A stretch of DNA of 12,361 bases from JAIVGV01 sp035295985 (GCA_035295985.1 DATHBT010000137.1:1-12361); one strand, 5' to 3'. Shown: positions 1 through 7,101, numbered from the stretch's first letter. Notes: generated by a model from the letters alone, not told the origin. Program-made: numbers and translations.

Positions 1-238
1 GGACGCGCGCGCCCCCGACCCGGAGGCCCACGCGCTCGCCGGCGAGCGAGAGCGCGCACTGCTCGCCGCGCTCTCCAAGCTGGCCCGGCCCTACCGCGAG
101 GCCGTCGTCCTGCGCGACGTTGAGGGCCTGAGCTACGAGGAGGTCGCCGCCGCCTTGCAGATCAGCGTCGGCACCGTCAAATCCCGGCTCTCGCGCGGCC
201 GGCTGGAGCTGCGCCGCCGGCTGGAAGGGATTTTTTGA
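1..238 (+). CDS. ECF-type RNA polymerase sigma factor, C-terminal part (5' end outside window)
   Basis: The frame beginning at base 2 is open from the window edge to a TGA at 236-238, giving 78 visible residues. They match sigma-70 region 4: residues about 38-71 hold the motif LRDVEGLSYEEVAAAL followed by a helix-turn-helix with the recognition segment SVGTVKSRLSRGR, which binds the -35 element. This sequence is typical of RpoE-like extracytoplasmic-function sigma factors, which are about 180-220 residues long, so region 2 and most of the gene lie upstream of the window. The next gene, 495 bases downstream on the same strand, is a zinc-finger anti-sigma factor, the usual partner of such a protein. 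The family is clear, but the regulon cannot be read from here. No start codon is visible. Confidence 0.93.
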   Translation, partial: DARAPDPEAHALAGERERALLAALSKLARPYREAVVLRDVEGLSYEEVAAALQISVGTVKSRLSRGRLELRRRLEGIF

Positions 239-244
239 AGAGCC

Positions 245-359
245 GTCCGTTGTCCGTAGTCCGTTGTCAGTTGTTTGAGACTACGTCACTCGATTCTTAA
301 ACCGCGGGCGGCAGGCCCGCGCGGCACAGACAACGGACGACTGACCACGGACAGCGGAC
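245..359. repeat. Heptad-repeat dyad 1 (word GTCCGTT and its complement)
   Basis: The left arm at 245-272 is four consecutive 7-base units of the form GTCCGTT, GTCCGTA or GTCAGTT. The right arm at 325-359 is five units of the complementary word (AACGGAC, GACTGAC, CACGGAC and similar). The arms are therefore inverted about a spacer of roughly 52 bases. The spacer contains a GC-rich hairpin with a perfect 7-bp stem (303-309 with 315-321) and a 5-base loop. The tract starts 7 bases after the sigma factor stop codon. The central hairpin could terminate transcription, but it has no T run after it. Heptameric tandem repeats (STRR sequences) are known from cyanobacteria; relation to those is only by analogy. 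Confidence 0.8.
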
Positions 360-377
360 ATTGAGTAGCTATTTGAC

Positions 378-637
378 ATCGGATGGCCGACCCGCCCCGG
401 CTCGACCGACAATCCAAGGTGCCAGTGGGTCGGGGGGCGTTCGGCCGGGAGTTCCCGCGCGTGGCGCGGGCCGGGCCGCGCGGCGCGCTTGCGTTCGAGA
501 AGGACGTGGCTAGCAACACCCGTTTTTTTAGACGACGCGCCGGGTTGCCGGGGCCGGCCTGTAGCCGCGGGCCGGGGACGCCGGACGACACGGCCCCCTC
601 GGAGGAAGGGACAGCCGGGGCCGGCCGGCCATCCGAT
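378..637. mobile_element. 260-bp non-coding element with 25-base terminal inverted repeats (MITE-like or structured RNA)
   Basis: Bases 378-402 and the reverse complement of 613-637 agree at 23 of 25 positions; both ends read ATCGGATGGCCG with one variable base after it. Weaker complementarity seems to continue inward, for instance around 411-420 against 592-601, so the element may fold as a long imperfect hairpin. Inside is a perfect 7-bp hairpin (454-460 with 464-470) and a run of seven T at 523-529. Open frames crossing it are GC-driven and show no recognisable protein. No clear target-site duplication flanks the inverted repeats. Heptad dyads lie immediately on both sides. A miniature inverted-repeat element and a structured RNA are both possible; the sequence alone does not decide. 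Confidence 0.55.
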
Positions 638-645
638 CAAAGCGA

Positions 646-725
646 GAGGTCAGAGGACGGAGGTCGGAGGTTAGTGAAGAACAGTTTTTCTAGCCTTTGA
701 CCTCTAGCCCCTAACCTCTACTCCC
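646..725. repeat. Heptad-repeat dyad 2 (word GAGGTCA and its complement)
   Basis: Four 7-base units at 646-673 (GAGGTCA, GAGGACG, GAGGTCG, GAGGTTA) face four units of the complementary word at 698-725 (TGACCTC, TAGCCCC, TAACCTC, TACTCCC). The 24-base spacer between them includes a TTTTT run. The right arm ends 8 bases before the ATG of the anti-sigma gene, so it occupies the space where a Shine-Dalgarno sequence would be expected, and none is seen. The design matches dyad 1, but the 7-base word is different. Confidence 0.8.
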
Positions 726-733
726 CTACTGTT

Positions 734-1468
734 ATGAACTGCAACGCGACGCAGAATAGTTTTTCGGCGTACCTCGACGGGCGGCTGACGCGCGCGCAGT
801 GCGACGCGGCGGACGCGCACCTCGACGCGTGCCCGTTCTGCCGCCAGCGGCTCGAAGAGTCGCGCGCGCTGCTGCGCGGGCTTTCGTCGCTGACGCGGCC
901 CGCGCCGCCGGCCGACCTCGCCGCCTCCGTCAACTACGCACTCACCATCGAGCGCGCGGCCAACACCGCGCGGCCGCGACTGCCGCTCTACGCCGCCGCC
1001 GCGCGCTGGATCGAGCCGCGGCTGATGCCCTACACGGTCGGCCTGCTCGCCTCCGTGCTCCTCTTCGTCACGCTCGCCAACGCCCTGCGGGGGCAGGTCG
1101 GCCTGCTCTATGAGCTGGCGCATGAGACGCCGGACGAGCACTCGATCACTTGGATACGCAACGGCGACTTCGATCTCCCGTCCCCCGGCCTGGACCCGCG
1201 CGGCGACCTGTTCCGCGTGATGACCGCGCCGGCCGACTCGGACGATGACGACGACGACATCACCATCGTCGCCAACGTCTTCAGCAACGGCAGCGCGTCG
1301 GTGGCCGAGGTGATGCAGCCGCCGCGCAACCCGCAGATGCTCTCGCGCGTGCAGGACGCGCTGCGCCGCACCCCGGCCTTCGTCCCGGCCTCCATCGACC
1401 GCCGGCCGCAGACCATGCGCGTCGTGCTCTCTCTCTCTAAGGTCAGCGTCCACGAACGGAGCTTCTAG
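734..1468 (+). CDS. Zinc-finger (zf-HC2/ZAS) transmembrane anti-sigma factor
   Basis: The 244-residue product starts with a putative zinc-finger anti-sigma domain: Cys3, then His29-x3-Cys33-x2-Cys36 in AHLDACPFC, the ZAS pattern that clamps an ECF sigma factor in the cytoplasm. A single hydrophobic segment at about 99-118 (PYTVGLLASVLLFVTLANAL) would span the inner membrane and put the remaining 125 residues outside. That distal part has a run of six Asp at 170-175 and no domain I recognise; it would be the sensory part. The partner is very likely the sigma factor ending at 238. Such pairs are normally adjacent or overlapping, yet here 495 bases of repeats intervene. The ATG at 734 keeps Cys3 but has no visible ribosome binding site. 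The role is inferred from the zinc motif, topology and neighbour. Confidence 0.87.
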   Translation: MNCNATQNSFSAYLDGRLTRAQCDAADAHLDACPFCRQRLEESRALLRGLSSLTRPAPPADLAASVNYALTIERAANTARPRLPLYAAAARWIEPRLMPYTVGLLASVLLFVTLANALRGQVGLLYELAHETPDEHSITWIRNGDFDLPSPGLDPRGDLFRVMTAPADSDDDDDDITIVANVFSNGSASVAEVMQPPRNPQMLSRVQDALRRTPAFVPASIDRRPQTMRVVLSLSKVSVHERSF

Positions 1469-1512
1469 CTTCGGCGGTGGGAAACGCAAACAAGGCGCGA
1501 ACAGGCGCAACG

Positions 1513-1561
1513 AAACCCGGAGGGGCGACGCTCAATCGAGAGCGTCGCCCCTCCGGGTTTT
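1513..1561 (+). terminator. Strong intrinsic terminator after the anti-sigma gene
   Basis: A perfect 21-bp stem (1513-1533 with 1540-1560) surrounds a 6-base loop AATCGA. The outer pairs are AAA/TTT and one more T follows at 1561, so it can act as a terminator on the plus strand and, through the matching A run, on the minus strand as well. It lies 44 bases after the anti-sigma stop and between convergent genes, the expected place for a bidirectional terminator. The stem is longer than most intrinsic terminators, so a repeat-element origin is also possible. Confidence 0.75.
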
Positions 1562-1614
1562 CGGTCGCGGAACTCGGATTACACGCCGGAAGAAAGGTTA
1601 AAGGACTTCACACC

Positions 1615-1642
1615 TCAGATTTCAAATCTGAGATTCTTAATT
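1615..1642. repeat. Heptad-repeat palindrome (word TCAGATT)
   Basis: Four units in 7-base register (TCAGATT, TCAAATC, TGAGATT, CTTAATT) contain a perfect palindrome at 1614-1632 with 9-base arms around C1623. It is AT-rich against a very GC-rich background and sits 18 bases beyond the end of the convergent propeller-protein gene. It could add to termination for that gene. Its 7-base period links it to the other heptad tracts in the window. Confidence 0.6.
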
Positions 1643-1660
1643 CCACGACCCGCCCTCTGC

Positions 1661-4600
1661 CTAGTTCGTCCCGAACCTGAGTCGGTACTCAGCGGAGTTC
1701 AGGAACCCGTTGACCATCGTGCGGGCGTCGCCCGACTGCAGAACATTGAGCCACGCCTCGAACCCCGTCGGCTCGGGCTTGCGCCTGAGGTACCCGTAGT
1801 ACTGCATGGCGACGAAGGCGTTGTTGAACTCTGCCGCGTTGACCTGGTCGGAGTCGGCCGCCGCCCGCAGCACCTGCGCCCGCGTCAGCGCCCCCGAGTC
1901 GAGCCTCGCCGCGAGGTCGGACTGCGTCAGCACGACCTTCCCGCCCGCGTCGGGGCTGGCCGGGTCGGGCGTCGTTATCTGCGTCAGGTTGTACCGGCCC
2001 AGGAGATCCGCCACGTACTGCTGGTTCGTCCTCCCGCCGTAGAGCTGGGTGAACTCCTGCCGCTCGGTGAACCTGGCGGCCAGCCCGGCCCTCCTGGCGA
2101 AGACCTCCGCCTCCGTCGCCCCGGCGATGAAGCTCATGTCCGAGACCACCTCCGTGTACTCCGGCATCCTGTTGAAGGCCGCCTTGTAGAGGCGGAAAAC
2201 GTAGGCCCCCTTCAACTGGAACTCGACGGAGCGGAAGAAGCCCTCGCCCGAGACGTGGATGCGGTCGCACCCGGAGGAGACTTGCGGGCCGGCGAACGGG
2301 TTGGGGCAGCCGTTCAGGACGCCGAGCCAGGCTTGGAAGCCGCCCTGGTCGGGCTCGCGCGAGAGGAAGTCGAGGTACTGCTGGCGGACGAAGAAGTTGA
2401 AGGGGGGGCCGGAGACCGGGTTCGGCTGCCCCGCCGCGTCGTTGTCCGTGATGGTGATAGTCGAGACGCCGAACGAGCCGAGCGTCGCGCCGGTCGCGTT
2501 GCTCAGGCGCAACTGGAAGGTCTCAGGCCCCTCGGCGTGGGCGTCGTCGATGACGGGCACGCTGACGGTCTTACTGATCTCACCCGGGGCGAAGGAGAGC
2601 GTGCCGACCGTGGTGGCGAAGTCGCAGCGCGCGTATGCCGCGCCGGCAGCGCCGGCCGCGTCGGCGCAGCCCACCGTGAAGGCGTCCGAGTCGGCCGTGC
2701 TGTAGTCCACCGTGGCCGCAGCCGAAGCGTCGCCGGAGCGCGTGACCGTCAGGGTTGCGCGTCCCGCGCCCTCGCCGACGGTCGCGCCCGCCGCGGCGAA
2801 CTGCACGGTCGGGTTGACGACGGCCGCAGCCGTCAGCTCGTAAGCGCCGCGCCCGTAGGTCGCCGCCTGTATGCGGCCCGTGGGCTGCGCGGCGAAGGCG
2901 GTGACGACGACGGGCGGCATCCCCGCGTTGAAGGTCTCCCACGACGCGCCGCCGTCGGTCGAGCGGAAGACGCCGACGTCCGTGCCGACGTAGAAGGTGC
3001 TGGCGCTCTGCGGATCGATGAGGAAGGCGTTGGCCGGGACGTTGGGCAGGTTGTTGCTGATGTCCGCCCAGGACGCGCCGAAGTTAGTCGTCCTGAAGAC
3101 GTGGCCGGAGCCGTAGCCGGAGACAGTCAGGTAGGCGACGGCCGGGTTCGACGGATCGACCGTGATGCTTTTGATGGTGCGGTTCGGCAGGCCCGCCGTC
3201 ACATCAGTCCAGTTCGCGCCGCCGTCCGACGATACCATCGCCCGCCCTTGCCGCGAACCCGTGTAGATGACGTTAGTGTTGGCGCGGGCGACGGCGATGG
3301 TTTCGAGCACGTCGCTGTTGCCCTTGGTCAGGTCGGTATTCAGCGCCGGCGTAGTCCATGTCGGCGGCGTCGCCCCGCCGCCGATGCGCTTGGCGGTGTC
3401 GTTGCAGTCGTTGCAGACGAACAGCTTCCACGAGCCGAAGTAGAGCCTGTGATCGACGCCGTTGCCGACGACCGGCGGGTAGAAGGCGATGCGCGGCGCA
3501 GCGCCGTTCGCATCCGTCTCGCCGAAGGTAGTCGTGACCGCGATGGGGTTACGCGGGTCTGCCCCGTTGGAGGTGTAGCGGCTGACGCTGCCATAGACGT
3601 AGGTCGTAAAGACCATGCTGTTGTCGGCCGGGTTGATGACGGAGCGTCCGCCGTCGCCGGAGCTGAATTCCTTCCAGTTACTCGTGCCTTCGAGGCGGCG
3701 CTGCGTTCCGTTGTCCTGTGTGCCGCCGTAGGAGATGGCCGCGTTGGTCGGGTGGAGCGAGAGGTGTACGAACTGCGTGAGCGAGAGCGTCTGGTTGAGC
3801 GAGGTGAAGTTGAGGCCGGCGTCCGTTGATTTCGAGATGCCGCCGTCGTTGCCTGCGTAGATGACGTCGGCGTTGTTCGGGTCGAAGGCCAGGGCCTGCT
3901 GATCGGGGTGCGTGTTCGACTGGAAGGGGTTGTAAGTGCCGAAGCTCGGCGGGTTGTGGAAGTTCCTTGTGATGTTCGTCCAAGTGGGTGAGGTCTGATC
4001 GCCATTCGTCGTCTTGAAGATGTCGCGCGCGCCGACGTAGATGGTCGAGGCGCTCGCCGGGCTGACCTTGATGTAGGTGTTGTAGCCGAACTGCCCCGTG
4101 TCGATGTTGGTGACGCCGCCCGCACTGCGCGAAGACCAGTTCGCCCCGCCGTCGGTGCTCACCTCGATGCGAATCTCTCGCGGGGAAACCGTCCGGCCCA
4201 CATAGACATAGACGTTCTCCGGCGCGGCCGGCGTGACGGCCACCTGAATGTCCCTTGTCAGGGTGCTGTATGGCGAAACGTAGATGACGTTCCAGGTCAC
4301 GCCGCGATCCGTCGATTTGTACACCCCGGCCGTGCCGCCGCCGATGATGCTTCGCATCCCCGCGTAAACGATCTGCGGATTAGTCGGGTGGATCGCGAGG
4401 CTGCGCGCGCGGCCACCGGGAGCGGGCGCGGCCCAACTCACGCCGCCATCATTAGAGACCCAGACGCCGCTATCCGGGAATACATATCCATTGGCGGGCG
4501 AGCCGCTGGCGTTGAGGGCTCGGTCCTGCGCAACGTAAACGCGGTCGGGGTTGGTCGGATCGACGAGGATGTCGGCAACGAACCCTTGCGCGGGGAAAGT

Positions 4601-5365
4601 AGCGTTGTTGATGCGCGTCCAGGTCGCGCCCGCGTCCGTGGACTTCAGAATGCCCGTGCCTACGTAGCTGTTGTCGACGTCGCCCATGCCCGCATAGACG
4701 ACGTTCGGGTTCGATGGCGCGAAGGCGATGGAGCCGACTGAGAGATCGACCTGTGAGTCGGAGACGGGCGCGAACGTCGAGCCGTCGTCCGTCGAGCGCC
4801 AGATGCCGCCGGTCGCCGCGCCGACGAGGATGATCTTCGGGCTGGTCGGGAGGACGGCGACGGCGTTGATGCGCCCGCTCGTCGGCCCCCAGTTTTGCGC
4901 TGAGGCGAAGCCGTCGGTCGGGGCGGGGCCGATGGGCGTCCAGACGAACTGCGAGTGGGGGAGGATTTTGCCGCCCTTGTCGCGCCCCGGCCTCGACTCC
5001 CAAGCGCGCCGGCGCGCGTCCGCAGGAATCTCGCCAAACGGGTAGGCGCGCTCGAAGTAGAACCAGTTCTCTCGCTTCTCCGCGTCGTCCGACTCCGCCT
5101 CGTGCTCCTGGCGCGACGCCTGGAGCGGCCCGGCGGCGTCCCCCCCGCCACCGCCCCGCCGAGCCTGAGACTTGCGGCCTGTCGCGTCCGTCCGAGCCTT
5201 CGAGGCCGCGCCAGCGCGCCTCTTCTGCGAAGCCTTAACGCGCTGCCCCGCTGCGGCAGCGGCGGGCGCGGCCAGGCCGGCCGTCAACAGCGCGAGCGTG
5301 AAGAGCAGACTGAGGGCGGCGCGCACGGACGCGCGCAAGGGGGCGGGGGGACTGATTCTGTTCAC
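1661..5365 (-). CDS. Secreted Vps10/BNR-type beta-propeller protein with Calx-beta and DUF4214 domains
   Basis: The 1234-residue product begins with a signal peptide (basic start, hydrophobic 16-31, Ala-rich cleavage zone near 39), then a basic low-complexity stretch to about 75. From about 140 to 850 it has many Asp-box motifs of the form S-x-D-x-G-x-x-W/F, at 191, 242, 304, 351, 403, 513, 712, 759 and 802. This is the pattern of BNR, sortilin/Vps10-like propellers. A Calx-beta domain follows (about 851-976, ending TITDND), with a short Cys-containing insert (C900, C914). DUF4214 fills about 985-1231 and contains two similar units: FVRQQYLDFLSREPDQGGF near 992 and FVAMQYYGYLRRKPEPTGF near 1184. 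The GTG start is supported by AGAGGT 8 bases upstream. The protein is exported and probably binds a surface polymer or protein; no catalytic set is identified. It is convergent with the anti-sigma gene. The substrate is unknown. Confidence 0.87.
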   Translation of the reverse strand: MNRISPPAPLRASVRAALSLLFTLALLTAGLAAPAAAAAGQRVKASQKRRAGAASKARTDATGRKSQARRGGGGGDAAGPLQASRQEHEAESDDAEKRENWFYFERAYPFGEIPADARRRAWESRPGRDKGGKILPHSQFVWTPIGPAPTDGFASAQNWGPTSGRINAVAVLPTSPKIILVGAATGGIWRSTDDGSTFAPVSDSQVDLSVGSIAFAPSNPNVVYAGMGDVDNSYVGTGILKSTDAGATWTRINNATFPAQGFVADILVDPTNPDRVYVAQDRALNASGSPANGYVFPDSGVWVSNDGGVSWAAPAPGGRARSLAIHPTNPQIVYAGMRSIIGGGTAGVYKSTDRGVTWNVIYVSPYSTLTRDIQVAVTPAAPENVYVYVGRTVSPREIRIEVSTDGGANWSSRSAGGVTNIDTGQFGYNTYIKVSPASASTIYVGARDIFKTTNGDQTSPTWTNITRNFHNPPSFGTYNPFQSNTHPDQQALAFDPNNADVIYAGNDGGISKSTDAGLNFTSLNQTLSLTQFVHLSLHPTNAAISYGGTQDNGTQRRLEGTSNWKEFSSGDGGRSVINPADNSMVFTTYVYGSVSRYTSNGADPRNPIAVTTTFGETDANGAAPRIAFYPPVVGNGVDHRLYFGSWKLFVCNDCNDTAKRIGGGATPPTWTTPALNTDLTKGNSDVLETIAVARANTNVIYTGSRQGRAMVSSDGGANWTDVTAGLPNRTIKSITVDPSNPAVAYLTVSGYGSGHVFRTTNFGASWADISNNLPNVPANAFLIDPQSASTFYVGTDVGVFRSTDGGASWETFNAGMPPVVVTAFAAQPTGRIQAATYGRGAYELTAAAVVNPTVQFAAAGATVGEGAGRATLTVTRSGDASAAATVDYSTADSDAFTVGCADAAGAAGAAYARCDFATTVGTLSFAPGEISKTVSVPVIDDAHAEGPETFQLRLSNATGATLGSFGVSTITITDNDAAGQPNPVSGPPFNFFVRQQYLDFLSREPDQGGFQAWLGVLNGCPNPFAGPQVSSGCDRIHVSGEGFFRSVEFQLKGAYVFRLYKAAFNRMPEYTEVVSDMSFIAGATEAEVFARRAGLAARFTERQEFTQLYGGRTNQQYVADLLGRYNLTQITTPDPASPDAGGKVVLTQSDLAARLDSGALTRAQVLRAAADSDQVNAAEFNNAFVAMQYYGYLRRKPEPTGFEAWLNVLQSGDARTMVNGFLNSAEYRLRFGTN

Positions 5366-5760
5366 GACGAGATACCTCTAAAGATGGGCCTGTGCGGCGG
5401 GCCGACGTTTACGCGCGCCTCTAATTTCGCTCCGGGGTTTTCGGCGGCGCGCGGGGGCGGGCCGTAAGAACTTTTCACGTGCGGGCCGTATGGCGAGTAG
5501 CGGAGTCTGTGCGGTTGAAGATCGGGCCGCGCGGTCTCGCACGCGCGGCAGTTTTCTGTCGAGATGAAAGACCCGCCCGGATTGCGAACCGGATCGCCCG
5601 GCTTTCGACGCCGCGGCCGGCCGTTCGGTCGCCCGCGTGAGAGGGTATCACGCCGCGCGAAATCAACGGCGGCGGGCGGCCGAAGTGCGCCCGCTGCGTG
5701 GTGAATTTAACGGCGCGCGCGCCCGCGGGTCAAGCCGCGTGGGGCCGCCGGCCGAGTGGC
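5366..5760. other. Divergent intergenic region without a recognised gene
   Basis: The 395 bases between the propeller-protein start and the gcv promoter contain no convincing gene. One short open frame on the minus strand (5475-5666) has no recognisable motif and looks like a chance frame in GC-rich DNA. Two hairpins are visible. One is a 7-bp stem (5527-5533 with 5542-5548) followed shortly by TTTT on the plus strand. The other is a 7-bp stem (5672-5678 with 5688-5694) that can extend to 10 bp with one G-U pair. The promoter of the propeller gene must lie here on the minus strand, but no clear -35/-10 pair stands out. Confidence 0.5.
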
Positions 5761-5789
5761 TTGACGCTCTCTGCCGGGCGTGTTAGGTT
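5761..5789 (+). promoter_or_regulatory. Probable sigma-70 promoter of the glycine cleavage operon
   Basis: TTGACG at 5761-5766 matches five of six bases of the -35 consensus. It is followed by an ideal 17-base spacer and TAGGTT at 5784-5789 as a -10 element (T, A and the final T match). Transcription would start near 5796, giving a leader of about 75 bases before gcvT. The match is good for such GC-rich DNA, but promoter calling from sequence alone is uncertain in this group. Confidence 0.55.
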
Positions 5790-5799
5790 TGCCGCCTGC

Positions 5800-5819
5800 G
5801 ATAAAGAAGAGGCTTTATT
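5800..5819 (+). promoter_or_regulatory. Small hairpin in the gcvT leader
   Basis: ATAAAG (5801-5806) pairs perfectly with CTTTAT (5813-5818) around the loop AAGAGG, with a G-U pair extending the stem. It would lie at the very 5' end of the predicted transcript and may stabilise it. It does not resemble a glycine riboswitch, for which the leader is also too short. Confidence 0.35.
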
Positions 5820-5869
5820 AACGCCGCCCCGCGCGTTCCCGGAAGACACGCGGAGACTGTGAGGCTCAC

Positions 5870-6988
5870 GTGACGGCCGCGCCCTCCCTCAAGCAGACGC
5901 CCCTCAACGCCGCGCACCGCCGGCTCGGCGCGCGCATGGTGGACTTCGGCGGCTGGGACATGCCCGTGCAGTACCCGGCCGGCACGGTCGAAGAACACCT
6001 GCGCACGCGCACGCGCTCGGCCCTCTTCGACGTCTCGCACATGGGCGAGATCGAGGTGCGCGGCAGCGACGCGATTCCCTTCGTCAACCGCCTCTGCTCG
6101 AACGACGCCTCGAAGCTCGTTGACGGTCAGGCCCAGTATTCGGCGCTGACGACCGAGCGCGGCACGGTCGTTGACGACCTGCTCGTCTATCGCTTCGGCC
6201 CCGAACACCTGCTGCTCGTCGTCAACGCATCGACCACGGAGAAGGACTGGGACTGGATCACCTCGCACAAGCGCGACGAGCAGGTCGTGCTCGTCAACCG
6301 CAGCGCGGACTTCTGCCAGATCGCCGTGCAAGGCCCGGAGGCCGCGCGCGCCCTGCAAACGCTGACGGAGACCCCGCTCGATGAGATCAAGTACTACCAC
6401 TTCCGCGAGGGCGCGGTTGACGGCGTGCCCGCCATCATCTCGCGCACGGGCTACACGGGCGAGGACGGCTTCGAGGTCTATGCCGACGCCGACAAGGCCG
6501 AGCGTTTGTGGGACGGACTCCTGGCGGCGGGCGGCTACGGCACGCCCGAAGGCATCCTGCCCGCCGGCCTCGCCGCGCGCAACACCCTGAGGCTCGAATC
6601 GGCCATGGCCCTCTACGGCCACGAGATCACGGAGGACACGACGCTCCTCGAAGCCAACCTCGGCTGGATCACCAAGCTCAACAAGGGCGACTTCACCGGG
6701 CGCGAAGCGCTCGCGCGCCAGAAAGAGGAAGGCGTCAGACGCAAACTCGTCGGCTTCGAGGTCACGGAGCGCGGCATCGCGCGCGACGATCAGGACGTTC
6801 TGGTCAACGGCGAGCGCGTCGGCCGCGTCACCTCCGGCAGCCCCGCCCCGTTCCTCAAGAAGAACATCGGCATGGCCTACGTCCCCGCGGAGCTGGCGAA
6901 CGAGGGCCAGGAACTGCACATCGACGTGCGCGGCCGCTCAGTCGCAGCCCGCGTCGTGCCCACGCCGTTCTACAAGAGGAAAAAATAG
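5870..6988 (+). CDS. gcvT: Aminomethyltransferase, glycine cleavage system T protein
   Basis: The 372-residue product has the usual length and motifs of GcvT. It transfers the methylene group from the aminomethyl-lipoyl arm of H protein to tetrahydrofolate, releasing ammonia. Visible hallmarks are FDVSHMGEIEVRG (53-65), the TERGTVVDDLLVY segment (95-107) with the Asp102-Asp103 pair that includes the catalytic aspartate, and GYTGEDGFEVY (194-204), followed by the C-terminal barrel domain with GRVTSGSPAPFLKKNIGMAYV. The start is GTG at 5870 with GAGG five bases upstream; this SD lies inside a short palindrome (5859-5869). It is the first gene of the gcvT-H-PA-PB operon and acts in the cytoplasm. 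The stop codon TAG is also the first three bases of a heptad repeat tract. Confidence 0.97.
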   Translation: MTAAPSLKQTPLNAAHRRLGARMVDFGGWDMPVQYPAGTVEEHLRTRTRSALFDVSHMGEIEVRGSDAIPFVNRLCSNDASKLVDGQAQYSALTTERGTVVDDLLVYRFGPEHLLLVVNASTTEKDWDWITSHKRDEQVVLVNRSADFCQIAVQGPEAARALQTLTETPLDEIKYYHFREGAVDGVPAIISRTGYTGEDGFEVYADADKAERLWDGLLAAGGYGTPEGILPAGLAARNTLRLESAMALYGHEITEDTTLLEANLGWITKLNKGDFTGREALARQKEEGVRRKLVGFEVTERGIARDDQDVLVNGERVGRVTSGSPAPFLKKNIGMAYVPAELANEGQELHIDVRGRSVAARVVPTPFYKRKK

Positions 6989-7085
6989 CTGTTAGCTATT
7001 AGCTTCCAGCCGGGAGGAAACTGCTTGCGGCATTCATCCCGACTCGGTTTTGATTTTGCTAACGGCTAACAGCCAACAAACAGCT
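6986..7085. repeat. Heptad-repeat dyad 3 (word TAGCTNT and its complement)
   Basis: The left arm at 6986-7013 reads in 7-base units (TAGCTGT, TAGCTAT, TAGCTTC, CAGCCGG). The right arm at 7058-7085 carries the complementary word in units such as GCTAACG, GCTAACA and GCCAACA. The spacer is about 44 bases. The left arm begins at the gcvT stop codon itself, and the right arm ends four bases before the AAGGAG of gcvH, so the element fills the intercistronic gap exactly. It could fold into a hairpin in the mRNA and affect the balance of T and H protein. Confidence 0.75.
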
Positions 7086-7101
7086 ACTTAAGGAGACTTG
7101 A

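Noticed and set aside
378..637. Target-site duplication around the inverted-repeat element
   Set aside because: Flanks (…TTTGAC on the left, CAAAGC… on the right) are not direct repeats; only a possible outward extension of the inverted repeat is seen.
281..700. Several overlapping open frames of 60-120 codons on both strands
   Set aside because: They cross the inverted-repeat element and heptad tracts, have Arg/Gly/Pro-rich products with no motif, and arise from the low stop-codon density of GC-rich DNA.
245..725. CRISPR array
   Set aside because: Repeat units are 7 bases with no unique spacers between them, and no cas gene is present.
704..1510. A long minus-strand open frame over the anti-sigma gene
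   Set aside because: It is Arg-rich and featureless; the plus strand carries the zinc motif and a membrane segment.
2255..3829. A 524-codon open frame on the plus strand, antisense to the propeller gene
   Set aside because: Its product is Arg/Val/Gly-rich without domain features, while the minus strand frame shows a signal peptide, regular Asp boxes, Calx-beta and DUF4214.
5475..5666. Short minus-strand open frame in the divergent intergenic region
   Set aside because: 63 codons with no motif or ribosome binding site; likely chance.
5655..5869. Glycine riboswitch upstream of gcvT
   Set aside because: A CCGAAG occurs in a hairpin loop near 5680, but it lies upstream of the predicted promoter, and the two conserved aptamer cores were not found in the roughly 75-base leader.
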